From Paludibacterium purpuratum (GTDB lineage: Bacteria; Pseudomonadota; Gammaproteobacteria; Burkholderiales; Chromobacteriaceae), in contig NZ_SNZP01000011.1 of NCBI RefSeq assembly GCF_004363805.1, positions 3,594 through 67,593 on the forward strand: DNA of 64,000 nt, in the 5' to 3' direction. The position numbers and the translations under genes were made by a program. Under the pieces are notes generated by a model that searched no databases, had not been told where the DNA came from, and was given only the letters and a program-made list of their open reading frames with translations. Below, piece after piece: positions 1 through 9,171 of the stretch (its first letter is position 1; each line of letters starts with the position of its first letter).

Positions 1-1008
1 GATTGGTGGTGGTCGAGGTGACCGTGCCGTCGGCAGTGGTTTCGCTAGTGCCAATTACTGCGCCCGTGGCGGAGTAGGTGGTACTGTTGCTGGTGTTATC
101 AGCGTTGTCGGTAGTTACTTCACGGCTACCGTCGCTGAAACTGGCGGTGGTGGTTGAAGTCCCGTTGGCGTCGAAGGTTTCACTGTAGGTGGTGTTTTGG
201 TCGTCAGTCCATTTGGCGCTCACTTCCACCCCATTGGGGTCATAGTTATCGGAGAGGTAAGTGCCGTTCTGGTACTTCGTGGTATAGCTGGCCGAACCAT
301 CGGCGTTGATGGTGGAGCTGCTGACTGTACCGTCCGGATTGGTGGTGGTCGAGGTGACCGTGCCGTCGGCAGTGGTTTCGCTAGTGCCAATTACTGCGCC
401 CGTGGCGGAGTAGGTGGTACTGTTGCTGGTGTTATCAGCGTTGTCGGTAGTTACTTCACGGCTACCGTCGCTGAAACTGGCGGTGGTGGTTGAAGTCCCG
501 TTGGCGTCGAAGGTTTCACTGTAGGTGGTGTTTTGGTCGTCAGTCCATTTGGCGCTCACTTCCACCCCATTGGGGTCATAGTTATCGGAGAGGTAAGTGC
601 CGTTCTGGTACTTCGTGGTATAGCTGGCCGAACCATCGGCGTTGATGGTGGAGCTACTGACTGTACCGTCCGGATTAGTGGTGGTCGAGGTGACCGTGCC
701 GTCGGCGGCGGTTTCGCTAGTACCGATCACCGTACCCGTAGCGGAGTAAGTTACGCTACTACTAGTGCTATCAGCATTCTCGGTCGTGACCTGTTGGCTG
801 CCATCCGTAAACTGCGCGGAGGTCGTAGCAGTGCCATCATCAGGATTGATGGTTTTGCTGTAGACCGTATTCTGGTTATCACTCCATTGTTCGCTCACTT
901 CTTGTCCAGCCGCATTGTAACTGTCTGACAGGAATGTGCCGTCCGAGTAAGTGGAGGTGTAAGTGGCTGTGCCATCAAGGCGGATGGATACTCCGCTGAT
1001 TGTGCCGT
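1..1008. repeat. 336-bp in-frame tandem repeat
   Basis: Three consecutive 336-bp units begin at 1, 337 and 673, each encoding 112 residues of the repetitive protein. By eye, units 1-336 and 337-672 differ at only one position (320 versus 656), which is synonymous for Ser. Unit 673-1008 is diverged but in register, and a weaker partial unit follows to about 1150. The array continues past the left edge. Confidence 0.95.
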
Positions 1009-1873
1009 CTGGGTTATCTGTAACCGAACTGGTCGAGCCGTCGGTAGCAACTTGGCTGACGCTTTCAATCGTTCCAGACGGTGAATACGTTATGCTGTAA
1101 CCGCTGCCATCCGGGTTGGTGGTCGTTACTTGGCTGCTACCATCTGGGTTTGTGATAGTGGATGTTGTACTTGTAGCACTTGGTGCGGAGTCTTGCGTGC
1201 TAGTGATCGAGGAGAGTTGATTGACTAGGGCCTGCCGCTGTGCGGCATAAGGATCCGCCGGGATAGTATCGCTGTTTGAGGCGACTTGAGGGTATGGGTA
1301 GACGGCTTCGGCCAATTTTTGCACCGTAGTCGAGTCAAGAACTGTTGTTTCTGTTTCTGAATATTGACCGTAAAGCAAATTAAGCTCTTTGATCTCATTG
1401 ACTTTGTAATTGTCAAAGAAGCTATTGAGATCGTAAGTGCCATTGGTTTGAATGTCGACCTTTTTTCCTAAAACGGTAATCCCAAAATCCGTTTGGTTGA
1501 CGATGTTGCCATTGGGGTTGATAGAAAAACTCATCGATCCAAAAATATTATTGCTTTCTGTGCCAAATCTTACGTCAATCGAGACTCCTTGCATGGCGAG
1601 AGATTTTGGATCTATCGATATACTACCGGATATGTCATATCCAGATTTTACATTCGAAAAATCACCACCAATTGAGTAGGTGTTGTTGGAATTTTTTGAG
1701 AATGTAAGATCGCCTGCCCCAGGAATGTGTAAGGAAAATTTTGTTTGCTCAGCGTCAAATTGTGCTGAATATACGCTTCCTGTTGGACTGGTATAGCTTA
1801 TGGTTTTTGTTAGAGGGTCTATGGAGATATTTCCCCCAAGTGGCCCTTTCGCATTTATTGTATTTTCACTCAT
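1..1873 (-). CDS. N-terminal part of a large repetitive protein, probable type I secretion substrate
   Basis: An uninterrupted minus-strand frame starts at an ATG ending at 1873, behind a strong AAGGAG site, and runs off the left edge after about 624 codons. No signal peptide is visible. The first ~200 residues are non-repetitive; after that come Thr/Ser/Asp/Gly-rich repeats of 112 residues with recurring TTTNPDGT and DGTVTSTTT motifs. The gene sits 17 bp after the NHL gene and downstream of hlyD- and hlyB-like genes on the same strand. A leaderless repetitive protein next to its own exporter is typical of type I-secreted adhesins or RTX-like proteins, whose signal would be at the unseen C-terminus. 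No calcium-binding RTX nonapeptide is visible here. Function beyond 'secreted repeat protein' is unknown; the substrate role is inferred from context. Confidence 0.75.
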   Translation of the reverse strand, partial: MSENTINAKGPLGGNISIDPLTKTISYTSPTGSVYSAQFDAEQTKFSLHIPGAGDLTFSKNSNNTYSIGGDFSNVKSGYDISGSISIDPKSLAMQGVSIDVRFGTESNNIFGSMSFSINPNGNIVNQTDFGITVLGKKVDIQTNGTYDLNSFFDNYKVNEIKELNLLYGQYSETETTVLDSTTVQKLAEAVYPYPQVASNSDTIPADPYAAQRQALVNQLSSITSTQDSAPSATSTTSTITNPDGSSQVTTTNPDGSGYSITYSPSGTIESVSQVATDGSTSSVTDNPDGTISGVSIRLDGTATYTSTYSDGTFLSDSYNAAGQEVSEQWSDNQNTVYSKTINPDDGTATTSAQFTDGSQQVTTENADSTSSSVTYSATGTVIGTSETAADGTVTSTTTNPDGTVSSSTINADGSASYTTKYQNGTYLSDNYDPNGVEVSAKWTDDQNTTYSETFDANGTSTTTASFSDGSREVTTDNADNTSNSTTYSATGAVIGTSETTADGTVTSTTTNPDGTVSSSTINADGSASYTTKYQNGTYLSDNYDPNGVEVSAKWTDDQNTTYSETFDANGTSTTTASFSDGSREVTTDNADNTSNSTTYSATGAVIGTSETTADGTVTSTTTN

Positions 1874-1890
1874 ATCATCTCCTTGTTAAA

Positions 1891-3105
1891 TTAATGCACG
1901 TTGTCTATGTCTGCTACAGTTTTTACATTTCCTTCTTTATCTATTTTCCTGATTTTCCCTGAATAAGATTCGGTGATATAGATGTTGCCAATAGAGTCGA
2001 TGGCCATCCGTGAGGGGCGAGAAAAACCAGCTTGAGCGCGAAAACCATCTTTAATTTCGATATTCAACATCGATCCTGCAAAGGTTGTTACACTGCCATC
2101 AGTCGAGATTTTTCTGATGACATGATTGCCCATATCCGCAACGTATATACTTTCGTCAGCCCCCTGAACTACATCGGTAGGTGCCGAGAACTGAGCAATG
2201 AGCACATTGCCATCTTGGTATCCGCGCTTGCCTAAAAATCCTGCTATGGTCGAAACAGTTCCATCGGGCGAGACTTTCCGTATCTGGTTGTCCTCGCTGT
2301 CGGCAACGATAATCTCCCCCTTCTTGTTTAAGAACATCCCATCAACACTGTGAAACATTGCGTTTTTTGCATTTCCGTCACGGCTTATTGTTTCGCATAA
2401 GCCAAGACATTTATCACTTCTGTTTCCAGAAAATATAGCAATCACATTTTTCGATAGCTTGCTTATTGTATTGACATTGGAAATGAATAAATTTCGATGT
2501 GCGTCAACAACGATGGCTTTGGGGAAATATAAATTAATGGTCTCTTCTGAGTCGCCTGCGTCGTGGTAAAGAGTTTTAACAACTCCGTTGGCAATCATCC
2601 TGACTGCGTTGTTGCCTGCATCGGCAATAAACACGGTATCGTGATCATCAATGGCTATTCCTATAGGCCTATTGAATTTTGCGCTATTTGCTTTTCCATC
2701 TGCTAACCCATTTTGTCCGAATGTTCCAGCGTAATTTTTAACAACACCGTTTGGGTTTATGGAAATTATTCGTGATCCACTGTCGTCGCAAATATATAAA
2801 ATTCCGTGTGAGTCGACGGCCATGCCCGCAGGAGAGAGAATCGAGCGTGCTTGAGAGTTTCTTATTGCGTTTATTGTTTCTTTTTTGAATTGAAAATGAC
2901 AAATTGGCTGTGCCGATAGATATCGTGGGAAGCATGAAAAAGCCCAAATGAGTGAAAATATAGTAAATTTAAAGATGTGGAAATTTTTATTAGAACGTGG
3001 CACTTTATTTTCCATAAATAGTTTGTTATTTATATTTGCAGATATATCGGCGGTTTTGTTGACGAGGCCATTGAACTTGCTAATTAAGCTTTGCGGGTTT
3101 TTCAT
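1891..3105 (-). CDS. NHL-repeat beta-propeller protein in a type I secretion operon
   Basis: 404 residues. From about residue 88 onward there are five or six NHL blades with motifs such as GIAIDDHDTVFIADAGNNAVR and DESIYVADMGNHVIRKI, which fold as a beta-propeller used for protein or glycan binding. A hydrophobic segment near residues 42-65 ends in LSA, so the protein is probably exported or anchored. Met31 would give a more usual signal peptide, but neither start has a strong ribosome site, so the longer one is kept. The gene lies between the HlyD gene (30 bp) and the repetitive substrate gene (17 bp), apparently in one operon. Its DNA is distinctly AT-rich compared with the exporter genes, suggesting separate acquisition. 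The role is unknown; a surface partner of the secreted protein is a guess. Confidence 0.8.
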   Translation of the reverse strand: MKNPQSLISKFNGLVNKTADISANINNKLFMENKVPRSNKNFHIFKFTIFSLIWAFSCFPRYLSAQPICHFQFKKETINAIRNSQARSILSPAGMAVDSHGILYICDDSGSRIISINPNGVVKNYAGTFGQNGLADGKANSAKFNRPIGIAIDDHDTVFIADAGNNAVRMIANGVVKTLYHDAGDSEETINLYFPKAIVVDAHRNLFISNVNTISKLSKNVIAIFSGNRSDKCLGLCETISRDGNAKNAMFHSVDGMFLNKKGEIIVADSEDNQIRKVSPDGTVSTIAGFLGKRGYQDGNVLIAQFSAPTDVVQGADESIYVADMGNHVIRKISTDGSVTTFAGSMLNIEIKDGFRAQAGFSRPSRMAIDSIGNIYITESYSGKIRKIDKEGNVKTVADIDNVH

Positions 3106-3134
3106 GGTTTTTAGTATGTGCCTCTTCTGTGTTT

Positions 3135-4553
3135 TTACCGCTCTCTAAAACTCTCGCCCGTATACTCCACCAACGGGCTTAGGAAATACTCGATCACCCG
3201 GCGTTTCCCCGTCTTAATATCCGCCGTCACCTCCATGCCCGGCGTTAAGTTGATCCATTTGTTTTCCACCCGGATGCGGTTGGTTTGCAGACGGATGCGT
3301 GCCTTGAACACCAGGCCCAGCTTCTTGTCCTGGCTGGCATCGTTGGAGACGCGGATGACTTTGCCCGGCAGGGTGCCGTAGCGGGTATAGGGGAAAGTGG
3401 CTATTTTGATTTCCGCAGGCTGGCCGGGGTAAACGAAGCCGATATCCTTGTTCTCGATCTGCGCTTCTACTTCCAGCGTATCGTCCGGCACGATTTCCAT
3501 CAGCGATTGGGCGGTGGTGACCACGCCGCCGACGGTGTGCACCGCGAGCTGCTGAACCGTCCCGCTAACCGGTGCTAGCAAGCGGGTGCGTTGTTGGCGC
3601 TGGATCGCCTTGGCGGCCTCCTGCTGGCTTTGCGCCAATGCCTGTTGCGCCTGATTTAGCGCATCCAGTTGGTCGCGTTGGAATTCGGCGCGGGTGGCGT
3701 CGATGCTGCGACGTTGCTCCTCAGTGGCCGCGCGCAGCTCTTGGACGTGGCTCTGTTGCGCCAGCAGATCATGCTGTTGCTGCACATAGGTTTGCTGTTT
3801 CTCCAAATATTCCTGCCGGGATACGTCGCCACTCGGCAGTAGCGCCGCATACGACTGTGCGACTTGGCGCGCCATCGGCACGGTTTGCTGCAGTTTGGCG
3901 ATTTCGACCTGTGCGGTTTGCAGCTCCGCTTGGCGCTTGAACAATTCGGATTGGTTCGCGGCGGTCTTTTGCTGATATTCGGCAAATTGACCTTCGACGA
4001 AATGTTGCGCTTCTTGTTGGCGGATGGTGGGCTCTCCGTCGATCGGAGCCACCCGTGGCGGTTTGCCATTTTGCAGGCTGGCCAACAAGGCTTCCGCGCG
4101 CGCGGCGGCGAGGTTGGCGTCGAGCAGCGCGGCCCGGGTCTTGCCGGCATCGGCCTGAGCTTGAGTCGGATCCAGTTCCAGCAGCAGTTGGCCTGCCTGC
4201 ACGCGCTGACCATCCTGCACCTGGATCGTGCGCACGATGCCGGTATCCATCGGTTGTATCACCTTGACCATGACATCCGGTTCCAACTTGCCATGGGCGG
4301 TGGCCACGATGTCCAGCTTACCGAACACCGACCACAGGAGCGCCAGCAGACTGAAAGCCATCAGTAGCCGCAAGGCCCACTGCGGCGCAGGATGTACCGG
4401 GGTTTCGGCCAATTCCAGATGTGCCGGCAGAAAGGCCAACTCGTCGCGCTGGCGTTGGGGGCTTTCCAATTGATCGCGGATCGACCAGGCGTAAGCGAAC
4501 ACTTGCCGATAACGTTGCGCCAAGTCGCGCAAGGATTGCCAGTACAGTCGCAT
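3135..4553 (-). CDS. Type I secretion periplasmic adaptor, HlyD family
   Basis: 472 residues, usual length for HlyD. There is a cytoplasmic N-terminus, one membrane segment at about residues 58-78 (LLMAFSLLALLWSVFG), a lipoyl/barrel half (GIVRTIQVQDGQRVQAGQ), a long Gln/Ala-rich coiled coil at about 130-330, and the second barrel half (RLLAPVSGTVQQL) ending in the family's C-terminal domain. It would bridge the inner-membrane ABC transporter and the TolC-like channel. Its ATG follows directly after the stop codon of the ABC gene, so the two are translationally linked. Confidence 0.95.
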   Translation of the reverse strand: MRLYWQSLRDLAQRYRQVFAYAWSIRDQLESPQRQRDELAFLPAHLELAETPVHPAPQWALRLLMAFSLLALLWSVFGKLDIVATAHGKLEPDVMVKVIQPMDTGIVRTIQVQDGQRVQAGQLLLELDPTQAQADAGKTRAALLDANLAAARAEALLASLQNGKPPRVAPIDGEPTIRQQEAQHFVEGQFAEYQQKTAANQSELFKRQAELQTAQVEIAKLQQTVPMARQVAQSYAALLPSGDVSRQEYLEKQQTYVQQQHDLLAQQSHVQELRAATEEQRRSIDATRAEFQRDQLDALNQAQQALAQSQQEAAKAIQRQQRTRLLAPVSGTVQQLAVHTVGGVVTTAQSLMEIVPDDTLEVEAQIENKDIGFVYPGQPAEIKIATFPYTRYGTLPGKVIRVSNDASQDKKLGLVFKARIRLQTNRIRVENKWINLTPGMEVTADIKTGKRRVIEYFLSPLVEYTGESFRER

Positions 4554-6686
4554 CTAGCCTCCCTGCAGCTCGACCAGGCGCGCATAGTAGCCGCCCTGTT
4601 GCAGCAGTTGTTCGTGCGGACCGGTCTCCACGATCTGGCCTTTGTCCATGGCGACGATGCGGTGGGCGATGCGCACTGCGGATAGCCGGTGGGCGATGAT
4701 CAGCACCGTGCGGTTCTGGCAGATGGCCTGCATGTTGTTTTGGATAATGCGCTCCGATTCATAGTCGAGTGCGCTGGTGGCTTCGTCGAAGATCAAAATG
4801 CGCGGGTTGTGAATGAGGGCGCGGGCGATGGCGATACGTTGGCGTTGCCCGCCGGAGAGCCCGGTGCCTTGTTCGCCGACCTTGGTGTCGTAGCCTTCCG
4901 GCAGCTCGACGATGAAGTCGTGGGCCCCGGCGAGCTTCGCCGCTTGCATCACCGCCTCCAGCGGCATGGCGGGATCGACCAGCGCGATGTTGTCGCGGAT
5001 GGAGCGATGGAATAGACGGTTTTCCTGCAGTACCACGCCGACTTGGCGCCGCAGCCACGCCGGGTCGGCCAGCCCCAGGTCGATGCCGTCGATGCGTACC
5101 CGTCCCGCTTCGGGCAGATACAGCCGTTGCAACAGCTTGGTCAGCGTACTCTTGCCAGAACCGGAGCGGCCGACAATGCCGACGATTTCCCCCGGGTGCA
5201 GAGTCAAGCTGACATCTTTGAGAATTTCCGGGCCATCGGGGGTATAGCGGAAGCGAATGTGCTCAAATTCAATCGCCCCTCGCACTTGCGGCAAAGCTTG
5301 GCGGCTGGCCGGCAATTCGCTACGGGTGTTGAGAATATCGCCCAACCGTTGCATCGAAATGCCGACCTGCTGGAAGTCCTGCCATAACTGGGCCAGACGC
5401 AGAATCGGCGTCGACACCCGGCCCGCCATCATATTGAAAGCGATCAACTGCCCCACCGTCAGTTGGCCTTCAATCACCAATTGCGCGCCCAGCCAGAGCG
5501 TGGCGACATTCACCAGCTTGCCGATCAATTGGATGCCCTGTTGGCCCACATTGGCGAGGCTGCTGACACGAAAGCCCGCGGCAACGTAGCTGGCCAGCTG
5601 TTTGTCCCAAAACTGGGTGAACTGGGGTTCGACGGCGAGGGATTTCACCGTTTCGATGCCCGACACGGTTTCGACCAGGAACGACTGGTTGTCGGCGTTG
5701 CGTGCGAATTTCTCGTTCAATCGGCCGCGCAAGATAGGCACGAGCAACATCGATACGCAGGCATAAGCTGGCAGCGAGAGCGCGACAATCAGCGTCAGCT
5801 TCACGCTATAAACGCACATCACGCCGATGAAGATGACGGAGAACACCACATCGATGACGGCGGTCAGTGTCTGCCCGGTCAGAAAGTTTCGAATGTTCTC
5901 CAATTCGCGCACCCGTGCCACGGTATCGCCGACGCGGCGCGCGCCGAAATATGGCAATGGTAGCGCCAACAAATGTCGAAACAACCGAGCCCCCAACTCG
6001 ACGTCGATTCGGTTGGTGGTGTGCGCGAACACGAAGCTGCGTAAGCCGGTCAGCGCCACTTCGAACACGGCGCTGATCAACAGCGCGACACAGACGACAT
6101 CCAACGTGCCATAGGTGCGGTTGACCAGCACCTTGTCCATCACCACCTGGAACATCAGTGGCGAGATCAGCGCGAACAACTGCAGCACGAGGGAAACGGC
6201 CAACACTTCCAGCAACAGCCGTCGATATTTCACCAGCGCCGGAATGAACCAAGAGAAATCGAAACGCGCCAATTCGCCGGCGAGCGATGCGCGCGAGGCA
6301 AAGAGGAGCGCTCTTCCCGACCAGAAGGTTGTTAGCTCCGATATGGGGCGTACCTCTGGACGCGCACCCGGTGTCAACACCACCAAGGCCTTATCGCCGT
6401 CGATTCGGGCGATGACGAAATGCGCGCCGTTGGCGCATAGCGCCAAACAGGGCATCGGAGTGCGTGCGAGACGGCCGGGACGGATATCGACCGCCCGCGC
6501 TTTGAGCCCTAGCGTGCGCGCGCTGAGCAGCAACGTCGGTTCGTCAAAATCCCCTTGCTGGCACGCGGCTTGATGTCGTAGCGCCGCCTCCTCGACCGCA
6601 ATGCCATGGTAATGGGCGATCAGGATCAAACCGCTGACACCTGGTGCGGGATGGCCTTCCGCTGTCGTTATAGATGCCATAAACAA
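4554..6686 (-). CDS. Type I secretion ABC transporter/permease, HlyB family
   Basis: 710 residues. The N-terminal ~135 residues form a C39-like domain in which the catalytic Cys is absent (GVSGLILIAHYHGI at the usual Cys site), as in HlyB-type exporters that bind but do not cleave their substrate. A six-helix membrane domain follows at about 155-440. The nucleotide-binding domain has Walker A GRSGSGKST, signature LSGGQ, Walker B ILIFDEATSALD and the AHRLS H-loop. It powers one-step export of the neighbouring repetitive protein. It is the first gene of the minus-strand operon and diverges from the TolC-like gene. Confidence 0.96.
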   Translation of the reverse strand: MFMASITTAEGHPAPGVSGLILIAHYHGIAVEEAALRHQAACQQGDFDEPTLLLSARTLGLKARAVDIRPGRLARTPMPCLALCANGAHFVIARIDGDKALVVLTPGARPEVRPISELTTFWSGRALLFASRASLAGELARFDFSWFIPALVKYRRLLLEVLAVSLVLQLFALISPLMFQVVMDKVLVNRTYGTLDVVCVALLISAVFEVALTGLRSFVFAHTTNRIDVELGARLFRHLLALPLPYFGARRVGDTVARVRELENIRNFLTGQTLTAVIDVVFSVIFIGVMCVYSVKLTLIVALSLPAYACVSMLLVPILRGRLNEKFARNADNQSFLVETVSGIETVKSLAVEPQFTQFWDKQLASYVAAGFRVSSLANVGQQGIQLIGKLVNVATLWLGAQLVIEGQLTVGQLIAFNMMAGRVSTPILRLAQLWQDFQQVGISMQRLGDILNTRSELPASRQALPQVRGAIEFEHIRFRYTPDGPEILKDVSLTLHPGEIVGIVGRSGSGKSTLTKLLQRLYLPEAGRVRIDGIDLGLADPAWLRRQVGVVLQENRLFHRSIRDNIALVDPAMPLEAVMQAAKLAGAHDFIVELPEGYDTKVGEQGTGLSGGQRQRIAIARALIHNPRILIFDEATSALDYESERIIQNNMQAICQNRTVLIIAHRLSAVRIAHRIVAMDKGQIVETGPHEQLLQQGGYYARLVELQGG

Positions 6687-6689
6687 ACG

Positions 6690-6718
6690 TTATTGTTAGA
6701 CGTTGCCGATGGTATAAT
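6690..6718 (+). promoter_or_regulatory. Possible sigma-70 promoter for the TolC-like gene
   Basis: The AT-rich region between the divergent exporter and TolC-like genes contains a perfect TATAAT at 6713-6718 with TTATTG at 6690-6695, a 17-bp spacer. The -35 match is weak. The region must also drive the minus-strand operon, for which no clear motif was seen. Confidence 0.4.
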
Positions 6719-6907
6719 TAAGATAAAGCTTAAATGATGTTTAATTATGCCAAAACATTGCTAATTGTTAATTTTTAAACCAATAGGTTGATTAATAATG
6801 AAATTATTGTTTTGTTTCAGTGCATCGCCGGGTGTGGATTTGTTGTTTTAATGTCAACGAAGATTGCGTTAAAAATAAAAATGCCCAATGCATATGAAAG
6901 AGGCCGC

Positions 6908-8344
6908 ATGCTCGAAGTGAGCATTGCCGTACGCCGTGTTGGCTGGGGGGTCGTCCTATTTTTTCTGACGGTGTCACAGACGTTCGCACTGGATCCTTTA
7001 TTCACAGGGGAGGGTACAGTCGCGGAGAGGCAATCTATTGATAGTGATGGCTGCAGAGGGGGAGTACGACTACCGCTCACGTTGATAGAAGCTGAGCAGC
7101 TTGCTCTATGTACTAATCCCAAGGGGCATGCGGCATGGGCGCGCGTCATGCAGCGTGCTAACGAGATTGGCGTTGCACGTTCGGCCTATCTGCCCACCGT
7201 CAGTGCCAGTATTCAGTCTGTGCACGATGCCACTGCTACACGCGTCGATAACCAGCCGCTGTTAAGTCGCGATCTCAAGGCTCGCTATCAGGCCGACAGC
7301 TTAAGTCTCAACTGGGTGTTGTTCGATTTTGGCGTACGCGGCGCGGCGCTCGATCAAGCCAAGGCGCTATTGACAGCCTCCCAGCAAGACGACGCAGCAC
7401 AACTGCAAACGACCCTGCTCAACACCGCGCGTGACTATTATGGGACATTGGCCGGGTATGCCAGTGTACGGGCCGCTCGTGATGCGGAAGCAATTGCCCA
7501 GCAGAGCTTGGAAATTGCTTCCGCGCGGTTGAAAGGCGGCGTCGCGCCAATCAGCGAACAATTACAAGCGCAAACGGCGCTGGCTCAGGCAACCTTCAAT
7601 CGAATCAAAGCCGAGGGGGACGCGGACACCTTCCAAGGTGCCCTGGCGCTCGATATTGGTATCGCGCCAGATCAACCATTGCAATTGGTTCCGATGCCGG
7701 ACTCCCCGCATGGCGATATGTCGTTTGTTAAATCGACACAGCAACTGCTGATAGATGCGGCACGCTTGCATCCCTCTATTCTTAGCGCGCGAGCAAATCT
7801 CGCTGCGGCGGAGGCCAATGTGGATCTTGTGAGGGCGCAGGGGCGGCCAACACTCAGTCTGGTCAGCAAACTGGCTCGCAACACGCAACCGGTGAACCAA
7901 GGATTGGGCGAGCCGAATCTGAATGCCAATATGCACGAGCGCTATATCGGCTTACAGCTGGACGTGCCCTTGTTTGAAGGTTTTGGTCGGCTATACCGGG
8001 TGAAGTCCGCTGAAGCACAAGTGGACGAGCAACGAGGCTCGCTCGAGGATGCGGAGCAGCAAGTCGCCCACGATGTTTGGCGAAGTGAGAAAGCGTTGGA
8101 GACGGCGACAGCGAATCTTCGCTCGGCACGAGAGACAAGAGATACCGCCCGCGCTGCGTTGGCCTCAGCACAACGGCGCTATCGATTGGGAATCACTGGC
8201 ATTGTAGAAATGCTTCAAGTGCAAAATACGCTTAGCCAAGCCGATCAACAGCAAATTGCGAGCGTCGCCAATTGGTATTTGGCCAGATTGCAGTTAGCAG
8301 AATCGGTAGGCTCTTTGAACATACTCATGCTGTCGGACGAATAG
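6908..8344 (+). CDS. TolC-family outer membrane channel
   Basis: 478 residues from ATG 6908, chosen because it gives a proper signal peptide (basic start, then VVLFFLTVSQTFA) behind an AGAGG site; the frame also opens upstream with a TTG at 6788. The mature part shows the two outer-membrane efflux halves of TolC proteins, with alternating helical repeats rich in Ala/Gln, including ARANLAAAEANVDLVRAQGR and the late ALASAQRRYRLGITGIVEML motif. It would form the outer-membrane exit duct for the divergent HlyB/HlyD pair, completing the type I machine. Confidence 0.9.
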   Translation: MLEVSIAVRRVGWGVVLFFLTVSQTFALDPLFTGEGTVAERQSIDSDGCRGGVRLPLTLIEAEQLALCTNPKGHAAWARVMQRANEIGVARSAYLPTVSASIQSVHDATATRVDNQPLLSRDLKARYQADSLSLNWVLFDFGVRGAALDQAKALLTASQQDDAAQLQTTLLNTARDYYGTLAGYASVRAARDAEAIAQQSLEIASARLKGGVAPISEQLQAQTALAQATFNRIKAEGDADTFQGALALDIGIAPDQPLQLVPMPDSPHGDMSFVKSTQQLLIDAARLHPSILSARANLAAAEANVDLVRAQGRPTLSLVSKLARNTQPVNQGLGEPNLNANMHERYIGLQLDVPLFEGFGRLYRVKSAEAQVDEQRGSLEDAEQQVAHDVWRSEKALETATANLRSARETRDTARAALASAQRRYRLGITGIVEMLQVQNTLSQADQQQIASVANWYLARLQLAESVGSLNILMLSDE

Positions 8345-8360
8345 GTGCGGGGGATCTGCA

Positions 8361-9146
8361 TTGAATACGATCAACAAGAAGCTGTCATTCATCGCCATTT
8401 TGCGTGAGAGCTATGATTTTATCTGGCGCGAGCGCGGCAATTTTTCTTGGCCGTTTGCGATCCTGATCGGCGTGCTGTTGCTGCAGCCCATCTATATCGC
8501 ACTCCATTTGCATTGGGCAACAGCATCCTCTTCCTCCGTGGTTGTACTGATGGGCGTGTTGGCGTTTTTGGCCGATCTGGCGTTTTCCATCGGCATCGTT
8601 CGTGCCACTGCGCACGGTGAGTTTCGGCCCGGTTGGCGGTTTTTCAGAGTCGATCGTCTTTTGTGGCAATGCTTGTGGGTTCAGGTGCTGGTGGTTTTGC
8701 TAAGCGGTGCGTTATTGATGGCCATCACAATCCCTCTGTCATTTGTCATCATGACATTCATAAACCTTCGGCATTGGTTTATTGCAGCTGGATTGGTTGC
8801 ATCACTGGTGTTGGTATATGCATGGATACGCACGCGTTTAGTCTTGGCGGTGCCATTGCGTGCGCTTGGTGTCGCTCGCCCTATTGCCGAGGCATGGGCG
8901 TTAGCCCGAGGCAATGTTTGGCGCATTTTGGGGTTGATCCTGTTGGCGTGGGTACCGATGTTGGTTTTGTCCGTCATCAGTGTGCTGCCGTTGTGGGGCT
9001 TGGCAGGGAAGAGCAGCTTCGCGATATATAGTGTGTGGCCGTTGATGGTCTACGTGGTCTGCTATGGCGTTTGCGGGCTCATCAGTTATGTTGTGCAAGC
9101 GAACTGTTGTCGTGCGTTGCGGACGGTCTCTGTGCCATTGCCGTAG
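8361..9146 (+). CDS. Multi-pass inner-membrane protein of unknown function
   Basis: 261 residues starting with TTG behind GGGGGAT, 16 bp after the TolC-like gene and so probably co-transcribed. About six hydrophobic segments are visible (for example FAILIGVLLLQPIYIALHL and ILGLILLAWVPMLVLSVIS). No catalytic or transport motif is recognised. Its position suggests an accessory role to the secretion locus, but nothing in the sequence proves this. Confidence 0.7.
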   Translation: MNTINKKLSFIAILRESYDFIWRERGNFSWPFAILIGVLLLQPIYIALHLHWATASSSSVVVLMGVLAFLADLAFSIGIVRATAHGEFRPGWRFFRVDRLLWQCLWVQVLVVLLSGALLMAITIPLSFVIMTFINLRHWFIAAGLVASLVLVYAWIRTRLVLAVPLRALGVARPIAEAWALARGNVWRILGLILLAWVPMLVLSVISVLPLWGLAGKSSFAIYSVWPLMVYVVCYGVCGLISYVVQANCCRALRTVSVPLP

Positions 9147-9171
9147 CGAGATCGAGGCTTGAAGAGAGAGC

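Noticed and set aside
197-928. Plus-strand open frames of 98 and 131 codons in the repeat region
   Set aside because: They are repeated antisense shadows of the minus-strand repetitive gene, with the same 336-bp periodicity and no ribosome sites.
1-1008. CRISPR-like periodic repeat
   Set aside because: Units are 336 bp, in-frame and contiguous without spacers; this is a protein repeat.
3656-4213. 185-codon minus frame inside the HlyD gene
   Set aside because: It is an alternative frame of the adaptor gene with Arg/Ser/Pro-rich composition.
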